DNA from: Cristatella mucedo
Taxonomy: Eukaryota > Bryozoa > Phylactolaemata > Cristatellidae
Reading direction: 5' to 3'
NCBI GenBank assembly: GCA_009760855.2
Contig: WPIO01000011.1
Span: 2,530,501-2,594,500 of the forward strand
DNA: 64,000 bases
Part shown: piece by piece, positions 1-10,849 of the stretch
Layout of the letters: each line of letters begins with the position of its first letter
Position numbering within the stretch: the first letter of the stretch is position 1
Translations under genes and position numbers: made by a program
The notes under the pieces: model-generated
Seen by the model: only the letters and a program-made list of their open reading frames with translations
Told to the model about the DNA's origin: nothing
Databases searched by the model: none

Positions 1-1080
1 ACGTCCTGAGCAGCAAGGCCACCTCCAATAGCAGGCCGTCACTGCACCGTGTCTTCTTTTGCCGGTCCTAGCACATATAGCGAGATTGTAGGGTTTCCGA
101 AACCGCACAGCCAGCACTGCAATTTCGGTAGTGGGTCCGATCGCTCTCATATCCCCTTACGATGTGAGTCTTTGGGGGTCGCAGCAGCAGCACAGCCTTT
201 ACCAAACTGCCAGCGGGTGGGGGACAACTAAAAATTAAGACAAACCCTGTACAAATGTACAGACGAAACTGAAGTTTGACGCTGTGACAGCACGAAAGTC
301 GTTCCGCCTGTGCCTGTGAGCGACAGCTCATCAACCGCGGGTTGGTGGACTACAGCTTAGCGCCGGCGTATATCTAAGCTACGCGCAATGGCTAATCAAC
401 CGTAGGTTAGAGGACGGCAGCTGCACATCAGCCTTCGTTCAAGCCACAGAAACTGTGGCAATGTCATACTTGCTGGTTTGCTGATTTTTGCACGCATTCT
501 GATGGACCATCGAATATCCGTCTGCCCGAAGTGTTCTCCTCGTGAGGCTCGCAGGTCTCTTCTTTCCTTGATGCTAGGCAACACGAACGAGCAACGACTG
601 CTGCAACTATGAACTGCTCTTAGCCCGGGGCATCGTGTGCATTAGGTTGCTGACGTCGGTTTGTTGGTATGCCTGTCGTCGGTTGGTCAGCAGCGTGCTC
701 CCAAAAACTTGTTTATTGTGCCTTGACATCAGGCGAAAAAACAAGTGTTTCTGTTCTAGCTAGAATAAATGTGTGTGCACTGAATTTCCAGAAATTCTCA
801 TGTACGATAGACGACCAGTGGGCTTTTCGGAGGCCGATGTTCTTCTCTACATAATGGAACAGTAAAGTTAGTGAAGGCACCTTCCTTTACTTGGCTACCT
901 TTGCTGTTCTTCAGTTGTGTTAGCTTTCTTTCTGGCTGACGTAGCGACGGTTCTGTCAGCTGATCGAATGTGAGCTGTCAGCTGACAGAACGAGAGCATC
1001 GAACGTTCCAAAGCCGAGTTCCATAGGCGAGTCGTTTGACGGCAATCAAGTGCTTGTATGGCTGTGGTGTAGCCCCATTG
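1..1080. other. No gene recognised
   Basis: No coherent coding region, splice-bounded exon or repeat family was recognised here on either strand. The open frames are short and unlike known proteins. The only structure seen is the 14-bp inverted repeat at 950-991, listed separately. Confidence 0.5.
950..991. repeat. 14-bp perfect inverted repeat
   Basis: Arms at 950-963 (GTTCTGTCAGCTGA) and 978-991 are exact reverse complements, separated by 14 bases. It could form a short hairpin. No mobile element is recognised around it. Confidence 0.8.
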
Positions 1081-1086
1081 CGGATC

Positions 1087-1225
1087 AATAATGATAATAA
1101 TAATAATAATGCACTTGATAAGCGCCCTCAGAGAACTTAATCTCTTTCTAGGCGCTTTACATTATTGCAAAGGGAAATGCAATTGAATGGTGATTGAAAT
1201 CGTGCTTGATAAACAAGCAAAATGA
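1087..1225 (-). mobile_element. LINE-1fam 3' end, truncated
   Basis: On the plus strand this reads (AAT)n, then the reverse complement of the terminal hairpin (GCGCC...GGGCGC) and the 3' UTR, which is the standard 3' end of the window's commonest LINE in minus orientation. Everything upstream of the 3' UTR is missing. Confidence 0.8.
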
Positions 1226-1508
1226 ATAACATAATAAATCCGCTTAGTTATCTGATGACATAGGAGAACCTCCACCCAATTCTCTGAAGTTGGAGAATGA
1301 ACCGTGCGCGGCATAGTGCTCTTCCGGGGCAGATAGAATAGCGTGCCTATGATTGACATTGGCTACCTTTTGCTACAACCTCCATCGATCCTGTATCCAC
1401 CGTCGATCCTTAATGCTTTATCGTTCCTGGATCATGATTCCTGCATGCACCCGCTTCTTCCCTAGAAAGAGCTCTTTTGCCTTCTCGTTTTTCGTACGGT
1501 ATCATTTT

Positions 1509-1675
1509 AAGGTGAGCCGTGATGACACACTAGGTAAGGTGGTTTCGAGGTCATGACCGAGGTCTTGAGTTCGATTCCTGCGGTGGGCGATCCTTTATCG
1601 CCTTTGCAAGCAGTGGATGTAGCCGTAAAGGCTCTTCTGTTGTTGTAAGAAAAGAGGCCGTTTAATCAGCTAGGA
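1509..1675 (+). mobile_element. SINE-A (tRNA-derived)
   Basis: The head has a tRNA-like promoter: an A-box-like stretch beginning GCCGTGATG and a B box near GTTCGATTCC, followed by GCGGTGGGCGATCC. The body contains the family hairpin (AGGCTCTTCTGT...AAGAGGCC) and ends in TTTAATCAGCTAGGATT. It matches copies at 12590, 22376, 41545, 52475 and 52969. It is not a functional tRNA gene, because the acceptor arms do not pair. Confidence 0.8.
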
Positions 1676-1679
1676 TTTT

Positions 1680-4090
1680 GCTTAAGTGACTACGCACTAC
1701 AGTGCTGTATGTCAAGATGAAAGATGTGCCCTAGAGGCATTTTTTCAGCTCCTCACACACGCGGCAAGTTTAAAGCCTCAGGTAAAGTTAAAGTTAAAGC
1801 AAGTTTAAAGTTTAAAGTTAAGTTTCCTCAGCACTTGTTGAACAAAGAGAGAAGTGCGGCAAAAGTGAATTCCGGCACTTTTGCTCCGCGCCTGGTGCCT
1901 GGCCAAAGCAGGCGGCTTGGGGGGGCGGGGCGCGCGCGAATGTAAGCTAGCAAACCGACTAGCTGCTGCTGCTGCATACTGCGCTGTCGTTAGGAAAGGA
2001 GAGATCACGTTAAACATAAAACAAAGACTCAAGGACAAATGGCATGCGTACATAAAAGAATTTGATTGTGGTGCTAGAAATTATATAATAGCGGGTGCTC
2101 AGACCTGCAGTAGGGAGCCTTCGTAATATCAGTTTCGAGAAATTGGCGTATGCCTTTCTCTGCTGGTTTGTGGCATGATTTTGATGGAAGCCTGTTGCTC
2201 GCGGATTCTAGGTACAGTAGAGTTGCGTCTGCACGGGGCACGGCCTATGACTACTAGGTACGAACACTGGTCAAAAATGATTTTGACTTTGTTTATTCAC
2301 ACCGATTGCAATGCGTGTGTTAGATCATGTACTTGTAACACCATTTTGTTCACACGTAGAAAGAAGCCGTATTACCGAATAACAGCTTATGCCTCAGAAT
2401 CATATTAAACGGCCATTATTCTCTAAAAACGTAAATTGTGTGACCAAAAAACCTGTTCTCAGACGCGACTAAGACTCATATTCTATATAGTGATTAACCT
2501 TTCGCATTGGCAGTCGTCATAAGAAATCTTTATTCTTTAGCTTGCCTTTGATTTATACTTGAATCTCTCTGTATGTGTTGCCTCCGCAAGACATTTTTTC
2601 TTGAATACCATAAGTTAATGCGTGCGAGAAGACCCAATCGTAATCGGAAATGCGGTGAGCACGCTCGTTGGTTTCACGTCTCAGTGGCTACTGGAAGGCA
2701 GGCGGCCTGATCAAGGCCCACGAGCGACAATAACGATCGTAGATGGACAAAAACGCAGCGCTTTAAAAAAAATAAGAGTTGGGTACCGCCTGCACGCTAA
2801 GTCGGTCAGATTATAAGTGCGTGAGATTATTGGCGAGTCCTGAATCATGAGCATTGGGAAACGGGCATGTCCTAATCAATGGTTTATCCCGCATGAACTG
2901 GAAACCTGTAGGGATAATTGGTCAGCGTGATTCGATGCTTCAAACTTGCCAGCTGTAGGCTACTGCTTATGCTGCAAGCACGCGTTTCTCTGTAGCTTTC
3001 TATTATACCGGCTACTTTAATGATATGGACCTCTTATATTAAAGTATGAGCGCACTTGATTCCTGCAGCTCCTTCTTATTGTCCGCATGCCTGCGTGTAT
3101 TAGTGCAACAACTACGACTCGCTAGACGTGCTTTGAGGCACCAGTTCTACCGGCATTTGTCATACGCAAGACTTGCTCCGATACACGCGCCACATGTTTG
3201 CGGCAAACGAGTTATGGAGACGCTTTCACGTTCATACAATTTGGCGTCAGGAGTTTTGCATGTTTGTTTTGTGGTGACCCTCATTGGTCATCTTGTGCTA
3301 GACTCATTGTTGCTTGTTACTGTGTTAGTAAGCTTTATAACCGAAACTTGGCTTTCTATATTGGCTGGATTAAAACATACGTACTGGTAGGCGAATGGGA
3401 TGCCTCAACGAGTAATACACCGCTTTCTCTATAAAAACTTGTGATTCAAAAGAGGAAATGGCTTGCCGAAATTTGCCAACTCCGTAGGTACGCTTAACCA
3501 AAATGAGCGAATTGATATTTATGCTTCGCGGACTCTACACGAATTAGAGATCAACGCCCATTTCAAATAATTCAGCAGTCGGCACTCACAGCTTCGCACC
3601 ATCTACGAAGAGGCGTTTTAGACATATTTTTGTTGAGCGTTTTGTTACCTTGAAGGCTGAAGTACTTCGATGTTTGTAGTAAAAGTTAAGAGTGCGTAAA
3701 TTAAAAGGTCGCGGCTAACCAGCAATCTGCTGAGCGGACTTCTGAGACAAAAGCGAAGCTTGAACTTGAGTGCGCTAATGGCGGCAGCAGACAGAGAAGC
3801 GTTTTGGCTCTCGGCACTTGGTTTTTGTCTCTTCCCGTTTCTTTCAAGCGGAAAAGCAGTTCTCTGGACTTGCCGAGCCGAGCTGAAAGTGCATCGTGAT
3901 TGCCGGGCTCGTTGCCCGGTCGCCCAGCCAGGTTGTGTGCCGGCCTCTGGGCGTACGCTGTGCGCTGGGAATGAACGGTGAAGCGTTTGGTCTGTCACAC
4001 GGTCGAGACGACAGGGCGTCCGGTGAAGCGGAGGGAGCATCGCTCACTGAGTGACGGTGAGGGTTTCTTCGCTCACTGTGAATTGTTTAC
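1680..4090. other. No gene recognised
   Basis: This stretch is intergenic sequence upstream of UBE2C. Short AGTTTAAAGTTAAAG-like direct repeats occur near 1785-1825. A 114-codon open frame at 3046-3390 has hydrophobic stretches but no recognised family, splice context or codon bias, and is probably chance. Confidence 0.45.
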
Positions 4091-4091
4091 A

Positions 4092-4247
4092 CCGTCACAA
4101 GCAACGGGTCGACTTCGAGGTTTTTTAGCTCACTTTTAGGTCGCTTCATTCTTTGGCTCCATCCTATCTCTCGGATCTACTCCCCCCACCAGGTCAAGCG
4201 CCGTGCTAGAAAGAGATTTGAGTTCTCTGAGGGCGCTTAATCGAGTG

Positions 4248-4278
<31 letters not shown>
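4092..4278 (+). mobile_element. LINE-1fam 3' end with internal deletion
   Basis: The reverse-transcriptase C-terminal coding stretch (frame around ...LAPSYLSDLLPP) jumps directly into the terminal hairpin (GTGCTAGAAAGAGAT...GAGGGCGC) and an (ATT)n tail. The region between, normally about 370 bp, has been lost. Confidence 0.8.
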
Positions 4279-4480
4279 TCAACCTCCATCTGACTTGCTC
4301 AATGTGCAGTCTCGGTTAACAAAGTCACAACAGAGGTTTCGGCTAATTTCCGAAAACAATCTGTACCTTTGACTCTAATACAATCGAACTACCCACAACC
4401 GAGCGTGGTAAGCGATATAAATGGAAACGCTGTACACGTCGTTAAGCAGCTGTCCTGCGTCAAATAATCGGGTGACGCTC

Positions 4481-4513
4481 ATTGGCTGCTAGGTCTCCAT
4501 TCTTGCTTTCAAA
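4481..4513. promoter_or_regulatory. Candidate CCAAT + CHR cell-cycle promoter of UBE2C
   Basis: An inverted CCAAT box (ATTGG) at 4481-4485 is followed 22 bases later by TTCAAA at 4508-4513, whose reverse complement TTTGAA is the cell-cycle homology region core bound by the MuvB/DREAM complex. The pair ends 44 bases before the UBE2C start codon. In vertebrates UBE2C is a G2/M gene controlled by CCAAT boxes and a CHR, so position and identity agree. A TATAAA at 4416-4421 is also present. The motifs are seen; the function is inferred. Confidence 0.5.
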
Positions 4514-4556
4514 TCCTCCGGTACGCTAGAGCTCTCCACCTTTTAAGAAAGCATTC

Positions 4557-4666
4557 ATGGCCAGTCAAAACATAGACCCTATGGCTATGAGCTCGCGTTC
4601 TGCGAATACTAAGGACGTCGAGGGCGTTAATGTTAGGCAGAAAGACAATCATTCCGTCAGCAAAAG
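4557..4666 (+). CDS. UBE2C: UBE2C exon 1
   Basis: Starts at ATG (context CATTCATGG) and ends AAAAG|GTGAGT in phase 2. It encodes the N-terminal tail [13 protein letters not shown]...SVSK. The start is chosen because the first residues match the vertebrate UBE2C N-terminus. Confidence 0.9.
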
Positions 4667-7600
4667 GTGAGTGCCTCCGCTAGTGCTGGTTGGTCGTGAG
4701 GGGAGGGTTCATGGGTTCGGTTGGACGATGCTGACGACTTGTTCGTTCCTCTTGTCTGTGTGTGCGTGTGCATGCGCGCGCGTTTGTGATGCGCTCGCGA
4801 GTTTGTGTAGGAGGCACCGACGAAGCGCACTAGCTTGCATCCGCAATGTAATTTTCCCTAACCCGAGAGTGTCCGTTCATCGAGTTCTTAGGTTGACCTG
4901 TCGATCTGATCGATCGTAGAAAAAATTTGTCACTCGCCATATCGATCTCTTTGAGAGAGCCCATTTTTGGGCTCTTGCGTACTACCTAATTGACATACTA
5001 CTGACGGATGACATACTAATGACGGACTTCAAGGTTTTGTCGCTCACTTTTAGGTCCCTTCATTCTATGGCTCCAGCCTATCTGTCAGATATACTACCCC
5101 ATCAGGCCAAACATCGTACCACCCGCTTTTCGGAATCCAACAGTCTAGAAATACCTCATACAAACCTTAAATTCTTTGGAGACCGTGCATTTAGTTCATA
5201 TGCTCCCTAAGCCTGGAACTCCCTCCCGACCTGCGTCAGAACATCCCCTGACCTGACCACATTTAAAAGGAACCTAAAAACACACCTATTTAGGATAGCA
5301 TTTAGTGGGTCCCTGTGATTCGTCCTTGATGTGCTTATGCGTGCTGACACTGTGCATGCTGCCACTAACCACATTTGCATGCTGACCCTGTGCATGTCAC
5401 CCCTAACCATATTATTCATTTCGTTTGTTTTTCAAGCATGATTTTACTTACCATTCAATTGCATTTCACTTTACAGCAAATGTAAAGCGACTAGAGAGAG
5501 ATTGAGTTCTCTGAGGGCGCTTTATCAAGTGAATTATTATTATTATTATTATTATTACTGGATAGGAGACTTGAACTCAGTGTTAAACGAGACTTGAGCG
5601 ATGCTTATTCCCCTACTTTCAGCTACACAACAGTGCTAAAATTCGGGCTTGTCTAGATAAGGATACCACGTCAAAGTTGGTCCATGCATTTGTGACATCC
5701 CGTCTTGACTTCTGTAACTCACTGCTCTTGCTGGCCTACCGGCATGTGCAATCAGACGATTGCAGCTGGCACAAATCTCTGCAGCTAGGCTTGTCTGTCG
5801 TCAACGTCGCAGTTGCCACACCACACCACTTCTCGCCGACCTGCACTGGCTCCCAGTCAAGCAACGGATCGACTTCAAGGTTTTGTCGCTCACTTTTAGG
5901 TCCCTTCATTCTATGGCTCCAGCCAATCTCTCAGATCTACTCCCCCACCAGGCCAAGCATCGTACCACCCGCTTTTCGGAATCCAGCATTCTACAAATAC
6001 CTCGTACAAACCTCAAATCTTTTGGAGACCGTGCATTTAGTTCGTATGCTCCCACAGCCTGGAACTCCCTCCCGACCTGTGTCAGAACATCCCCTGACCT
6101 GACCACATTTAAAAAGAACTTAAAAACACCTATTTAGGACAGCATTTAGTGGGTCCCTGTGATTCGTCCTTGATGTGCTTATTCGTACTGACACTGTGCA
6201 TGCTGCCACTAACCACATTTGCATGCTGGCACTTTAGATATGCACAGGCACATGATATGCATATGTACAGGCACTTCAGATATACCTCGGGGCTCGAGCC
6301 CACGACCTCAGCCAGACCTTGGTCGGGGCGAGCACCTTAACTGCTGGACCAAACCAGCTCTGGCGAGTGATTCTTAAGCTCCATTTGGTTAGCAGCTGAG
6401 CGATAGTTGCCCTCGTGATTTATCATATTTCATTAAGGCATCTTATGTTTTGCTGGTGCCTAACTAAATATGCAAATCTTCCTATATAGCAGATTTAAGC
6501 TGCAAGCAAAAATGGAAAAACTCGTTTCTGTGGTGTTGTGGATTTTGGTGATTTGGCATGTTTCAATGTTATTTGCCCCAACATCGAACCGTGTGTGCCT
6601 CTCGTATCTGTTGTACACAAATTTCCTTGGCCTTTAGCCAGGACCGTGCGCGACTGTGCATTAGGACGAGCCGCCCGCGAAAGTTCCTTGCTGCGTCTGA
6701 GTGACCGCTGCGTGCGGAGGCTGCAGCGGATGCTCTGCTGCAGCTCATGCTCAGCGCTCGATCTGAGCGCATGCTTGCGCAGGCTGAACAGCTCGCTGGC
6801 TGGCTGCTTGCTGGTCAGCTGCTTGCTGGTCAGTGCGAGCGCATGACAACCAACTGGAAAGCGGGGACGCGGCAGTGATTGCTGTCTGCTTGCTAACCGT
6901 TGTAGACTTCAGCAGGAGCTCATGGATCTCATGGTGAGCGAGGCAAGCGCCACAGCGAGGCCCGGACTGCGCCGCTGTGGCCGAGCTAGCTACTTGGCTG
7001 CATTCATTGGTTCCTCATACCAATGCCATCCTACGTCGTTGGCTCCTAGGCTGTGCAGAGGTTAAGTGCCAGCAGGGCCGTGTAATGCGTTGCTGCCTGC
7101 TTCCTGCTTCAGTCCTGGCATCTTAGCCAGCCAGGGCTTGCCTAGGCTAGCACCGGTAGCCAGCAGACTGCTGGTCCGAAATAATAATAATAATAATAAT
7201 GCACTTGATAAAGCGCCCTCAGATAACTCAATCTGTATTAGACGCTTTACATTTGCTGCAAAGGGAAATGCAATTGAATGGTAAGTAATATCATGCTTGA
7301 TACACAAACAAAATGAATAACATGGTTAGGGGTGACATGCACAGGGTCATCATGCAAATGTGGTTAGTGGCAGCATGCACAGTGTCAGCACGCATAAGCA
7401 CATCAAGGACGAATCACAGGGACCCACTAAATGCTGTCCTCAATAGGTGTGTTTTTAAGTTTTTTTTCAATGTGGTTAGGGGATGTTCTGACGCAGGTCG
7501 CGAGGGAGTTCCAGGCTTTGGGAGCATCGACGCAGCTGCTGCTGCTGCAGCCGCCGCCTCGCCTTCCTGCTGTCTGTATAATGCTCCGCATGCTGGCGCC

Positions 7601-9455
7601 ACGGACGCATGGGACTGACGACAACGCACCAGCAGCAGCTCATCTGCCGGCTGCCTGGGGCAGACGAGCTGCTGCTGCTTGCTGTGGGCCACCGGAAAAG
7701 CACGTAATCTGGTGCAGTGGCAGCGAGTAAGTCCTGCCTCCCCCGTGCCGTGCCGCGCAAACACCACCCATCCTGCGGCTTTTTTTATTTAGATGTCATG
7801 CCCCGTGGGCGTCTCAGCATTTCCTGACGGTGACAACCTGTTCAAATGGCGGGGCACCATTAACGGTGCTGTGGGCACGGTGAGTGGCATCGCTGGGCGC
7901 TCACTCGCTCTGTCTGGGCGCAGAGCAGCCGTGTGGCAAACTTGCTACCACCACACCCCACGTGTTGCTGCCACTGCCGATGGTGGGCCGTGGCACAATG
8001 GATTGATTGCGTACGCTGCCAGTCACCGCTGCCGGTCGAGTGCACGCTCTCACGCCGCCGCTGCAGGTGTACGAAGGCCTCACGTACACGCTCAGCCTGG
8101 AGTTCCAGGAAGGCTATCCGTGCACGCCCCCGGTGGTTAAATTCACGACACCGTGCTTCCATCCGAACGTTGATCAGCACGGCAACATATGTCTTGACAT
8201 ACTCAAGGACAAGTGGTCGCCTTTGATGGACGTGAAAACGCTTCTGCTGTCCTTGCAAAGCCTGCTAGAAGGTTTGTGGGCGTGTCCCGTGGCACAGAGC
8301 AGGCACAGCCATGCGCGCAAGCGGCACGCAGTGTGGCCGCAGGCAGGGTCACTCTCCCTCTCTCCATCACGTGGCCGCCTTGCAATCGCCCATAGCTCGA
8401 TTGATGGCTGCCATGCTTACCACTCTCTCCCTGCCCCGCGAGCAGCGTGGCAGCGCTGTGCAGTCCAGCCTGTGGACCTCTGCAGTGCCCCTCCCGCTTC
8501 CCCCCCTCCCACTGCACAGGCCGCAGCGCCTCCGACAGGCACTGCTTGGCGCATTGGGCTCTTTGCTGGGTGGCACATGCCTTCTGGGTTGAATGTGCAA
8601 GGCACTGCAGAGGACACCATGGTCAGACGGCTGGAAGCGCTGCTGTCAGCAGCTTCCAGACCGGAAGGAAGCCGAAGTCAGCTGACTGCTCGAAAGGAGC
8701 TGCGTGAGATCACTCTGGCGGTGTAAAGCCACTGTTTAATCCTTGAAACTCCGAGCCGATGTCGCCCAATTTTCATCCATCGGGCGTGCCTCAAGTGCTG
8801 CCACTAACCATGATTGCATGCATGCTGACCCTGTGCACGTCACCCCTAACCATCATGTTGTTTATCAAGCATGATATTACTCACGATTCAATCGTGTTCC
8901 CTTTACAGCAAATGTAAAGCGCCTAGAAAGAGATTGAGTTCTCTGAGGGTGCTTTATCAAGCGCATTATTATTATCACGCTTCCTTTGCAGCATATGTAA
9001 AGTGCCTAGAAAGAGATGAGTTCTCTGAGGGCACTATAACAAACATATTATTGTATTATTATTATTATTAGGGCGTCGGTTTTTTGAGATCCTGCCTGCT
9101 GCTAGGACGGCATGCCAGTTGCTCATTGTGAAGCGGTGTTCTCCGGCTACTCTCTCGGCTTTGCCGAACGCTGAGCTTTCAATCGAATGCCACTGTGTGC
9201 TCGACATTGCGTTTATACTGCTTACATTAGCTCGTTCGAGTGTAGTAGCTGGTATAGGCGACTGCCTGAAAGCCGTGTATGAGAAAACCCCAACGTTGTA
9301 CATTTACAGACGCCAATATCGCCAGTCCGCTCAATTCTCATGCCGCCGAGCTGTGGCCCAACAGGGAAGCCTTCAAGAAGTACCTGCACGAACAGTACAA
9401 GAAGGGCGTCACAGCTTCCGAGGGCGCTGCTTCAGGAGGCCCGAGTCGGCCTTGA
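4557..9455 (+). CDS. UBE2C: UBE2C orthologue, ubiquitin-conjugating enzyme E2 C (5 exons, 191 aa)
   Basis: The E2 enzyme that starts ubiquitin chains on mitotic substrates with the anaphase-promoting complex (known for the family). Joining 4557-4666, 6906-6933, 7793-7879, 8067-8271 and 9310-9455 gives 576 nt, 191 codons plus TGA, in phase at every junction with GT-AG introns. The family length is about 179 aa. Residues 1-36 form the flexible N-terminal tail beginning MASQNIDP, like vertebrate UBE2C. The UBC fold follows, with HPN, the active-site cysteine in GNICLDIL, and the conserved DKWSP. The C-terminal helices contain [11 protein letters not shown] and [12 protein letters not shown]. The ending SGGPSRP is longer than in mammals. 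The introns hold LINE 3' ends. No frameshift or premature stop is seen, so it looks functional. Confidence 0.95.
5018..5560 (+). mobile_element. LINE-1fam 3' end in UBE2C intron 1
   Basis: Begins within the reverse-transcriptase C-terminal region (frame [19 protein letters not shown]) and runs through the 3' UTR, the terminal hairpin at 5485-5527 and an (ATT)n tail. Truncated at its 5' end and same orientation as the gene. Confidence 0.85.
5574..6237 (+). mobile_element. LINE-1fam fragment in UBE2C intron 1
   Basis: Covers the end of the reverse-transcriptase domain ([13 protein letters not shown], frameshifted afterwards, then [17 protein letters not shown]) into the 3' UTR. It stops abruptly at TTGCATGCTG where a SINE-B begins. 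It is frameshifted and non-functional. Confidence 0.85.
6238..6365 (-). mobile_element. SINE-B (tRNA-derived), 5' part
   Basis: Read on the minus strand it begins GAGCTGGTTTGGTCCAGCAG, with an A-box match (TGGTCCAGCAG), and contains a B box in GTGGGCTCGAGCCC. The usual LINE-like 3' tail is replaced by short GCACAGGCAC-type repeats. It abuts the truncated LINE at 5574-6237. Confidence 0.75.
6906..6933 (+). CDS. UBE2C: UBE2C exon 2 (28-nt microexon)
   Basis: Preceded by TTGTAG and followed by GTGAGC. With the two bases from exon 1 it completes Arg and then encodes LQQELMDLM, the conserved first helix of UBE2C (KRLQQELM in vertebrates). It ends in phase 0. Too short for an open-reading-frame scan, it is placed by family identity and splice phase. 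Confidence 0.9.
7182..7531 (-). mobile_element. LINE-1fam 3' end in UBE2C intron 2
   Basis: An (AAT)n run, then the reverse complement of the terminal hairpin, the 3' UTR (TGACATGCACAGGGTCA) and the last codons of the reverse-transcriptase ORF. Minus orientation, opposite to UBE2C. Confidence 0.85.
7793..7879 (+). CDS. UBE2C: UBE2C exon 3
   Basis: The acceptor is TTTATTTAG and the donor GTGAGT, phase 0 at both ends, 29 codons. It encodes [16 protein letters not shown], equivalent to SAFPESDNLFKWVGTI in vertebrate UBE2C. Its first codon is ATG but it is an internal exon. Confidence 0.93.
8067..8271 (+). CDS. UBE2C: UBE2C exon 4 (catalytic core)
   Basis: Acceptor CTGCAG, donor AAG|GTTTGT, from phase 0 to phase 1. 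It contains the UBC core: [13 protein letters not shown], the HPN motif (CFHPNVD), the catalytic Cys in [11 protein letters not shown] and the helix [11 protein letters not shown]. All hallmark residues are intact. Confidence 0.95.
8795..9072 (+). mobile_element. Two tandem LINE-1fam 3' ends in UBE2C intron 4
   Basis: The first 3' UTR with hairpin and ATT tail ends near 8977. A second, shorter terminus (hairpin 8998-9038, GTGCC pairing with GGGCAC) follows directly and ends in (ATT)n. They represent either two insertions or a tail duplication. Confidence 0.8.
9310..9455 (+). CDS. UBE2C: UBE2C exon 5 (C-terminus, TGA stop)
   Basis: The acceptor is TTTACAG. Two bases complete Asp, then [17 protein letters not shown] and [16 protein letters not shown] follow, ending at TGA 9453-9455. 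It matches the C-terminal helices of UBE2C. Confidence 0.93.
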
Positions 9456-9726
9456 CATTATTGACTTTCGCGGGCGTGGGCTGAGCGACAGTGCGAGGAA
9501 TGCTGTCCCGTGCACGAGGCAGCAGCGCGAGTTGGCTCGGTGTCGCCGAGAGATCTTGGCCGCCACCGCCGCGTGCCCGGGTGGTGCGCGCAGTCGAACT
9601 GTGCTGACTCGTCTATAGCAGGCTGTGTCGCTATTTAATAGAATGCGCTGCTGCAGGAAGTCGGCGCCTTGTGCGCTGATGCTTGTTAGACAGGACTGAT
9701 GTGCCTCATTCTTGTGAATGGTGAGT

Positions 9727-9732
9727 AATAAA
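9727..9732 (+). terminator. UBE2C polyadenylation signal AATAAA
   Basis: A canonical AATAAA lies 272 bases after the UBE2C stop codon, in GAGTAATAAATTATT. A GT-rich stretch follows (TGTCGTAATGTTGC). It is the first canonical signal after the stop. Confidence 0.65.
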
Positions 9733-9991
9733 TTATTATATTGTCGTAATGTTGCAGTCGTTGCTCTGCTACCACTTTTGACACTTCCACTCTGCTACCC
9801 GTGTGAGCCAGGACCGTCACGTGCCGACTCGCCGGTGTTCGTAGCTCTGCATAGTCGGTCCTTGTTTCTGGCTAGCCGGTCAGTGTGAGTAGAGGCATTT
9901 GCAGCTTTCCATTTGATGGCATTGACCCACTGGCTATGATGCTCTAGCTTTAACGACCGAGGTCAAAGTAAAGGCATTTGATGACCGATCT

Positions 9992-9993
9992 TC

Positions 9994-10058
<65 letters not shown>

Positions 10059-10093
10059 TATATATAGTATATATATATATATATAAGTATATG

Positions 10094-10125
<32 letters not shown>

Positions 10126-10172
10126 TGAAGATGGTATATTATACGAGTATATATATATATATACACGAGTAT

Positions 10173-10220
<48 letters not shown>
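9992..10220. repeat. (AT)n microsatellite
   Basis: A long imperfect TA dinucleotide tract, interrupted by short unique bits such as TTTGAAGATGG. Open frames across it read as Tyr-Ile repeats and are not genes. Confidence 0.95.
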
Positions 10221-10221
10221 A

Positions 10222-10333
10222 ATATTTAATAATTATTCTTTATTTATTCATTTAATAATATACACACACTATATATATATATAGTGTGTGTGTTTGTGTA
10301 TTATTAAATAAATAAAGAATAATTATTAAATAT
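10222..10333. repeat. AT-rich inverted repeat around a (TA)n core
   Basis: The left arm starts ATATTTAATAATTATTC at 10222 and the right arm ends GAATAATTATTAAATAT at 10333. The arms of about 50 bp are near-perfect reverse complements that include ACACACAC/GTGTGTGT and surround a TATATA core. Confidence 0.85.
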
Positions 10334-10849
10334 GTTGTTTATTAACATACTCATTATATATTATATTTATTTATAGACAATCTATATATATCCTGTTCTA
10401 GAACAATAAAATAATGGAGCCTCCAACTTTCCCGGTTTCTTTTCCCTACTCGGTCGAAGCCCTCGGTTATTGGGCGATCGACCTCCACTGAGGCACCCTG
10501 AATGCGAATCTTCGTCGTCAGGCTAGCCTGGCATCCAGGACCCTGAGCGATGGTGGGTTCAAATTCATTGAAGGGGTGGCAGAAGTGGCGTCTGGCTTGT
10601 GTACTGTAGGTTGCTGCTTGCTTGGTATCCCAAACGTACAGGCTGGGATGGATGAATTTTATTGACCGACGGATGGACAAGTGGAGGGTTGGACGGACGC
10701 CCAGTAGCACTGGCGATGAATGTGCTGACTTTAAACGTGGCACTCATGTTCTCATAGGCTGTGCAGCAGTTCTAGCATATGTAAAACGCCTAGGAAAAGG
10801 CGAGATTGCATAATTGTGTTGCAGTGCGGATGGCTAGAAGCATGGAGCA

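Noticed and set aside
3046-3390. 114-codon frame with hydrophobic segments resembling a membrane protein
   Set aside because: No family motif, no splice or promoter context, and an overlapping frame is equally open.
7793-8140. Single-exon reading of UBE2C from ATG 7793, or the run-on frame 8007-8726
   Set aside because: Both read into introns. The family alignment and splice phases place 7793-7879 and 8067-8271 as internal exons of the five-exon gene.
9963-10166. Tyr-Ile repeat frames (also 60351-60926 and 63759-63950)
   Set aside because: Pure translations of (TA)n microsatellites.
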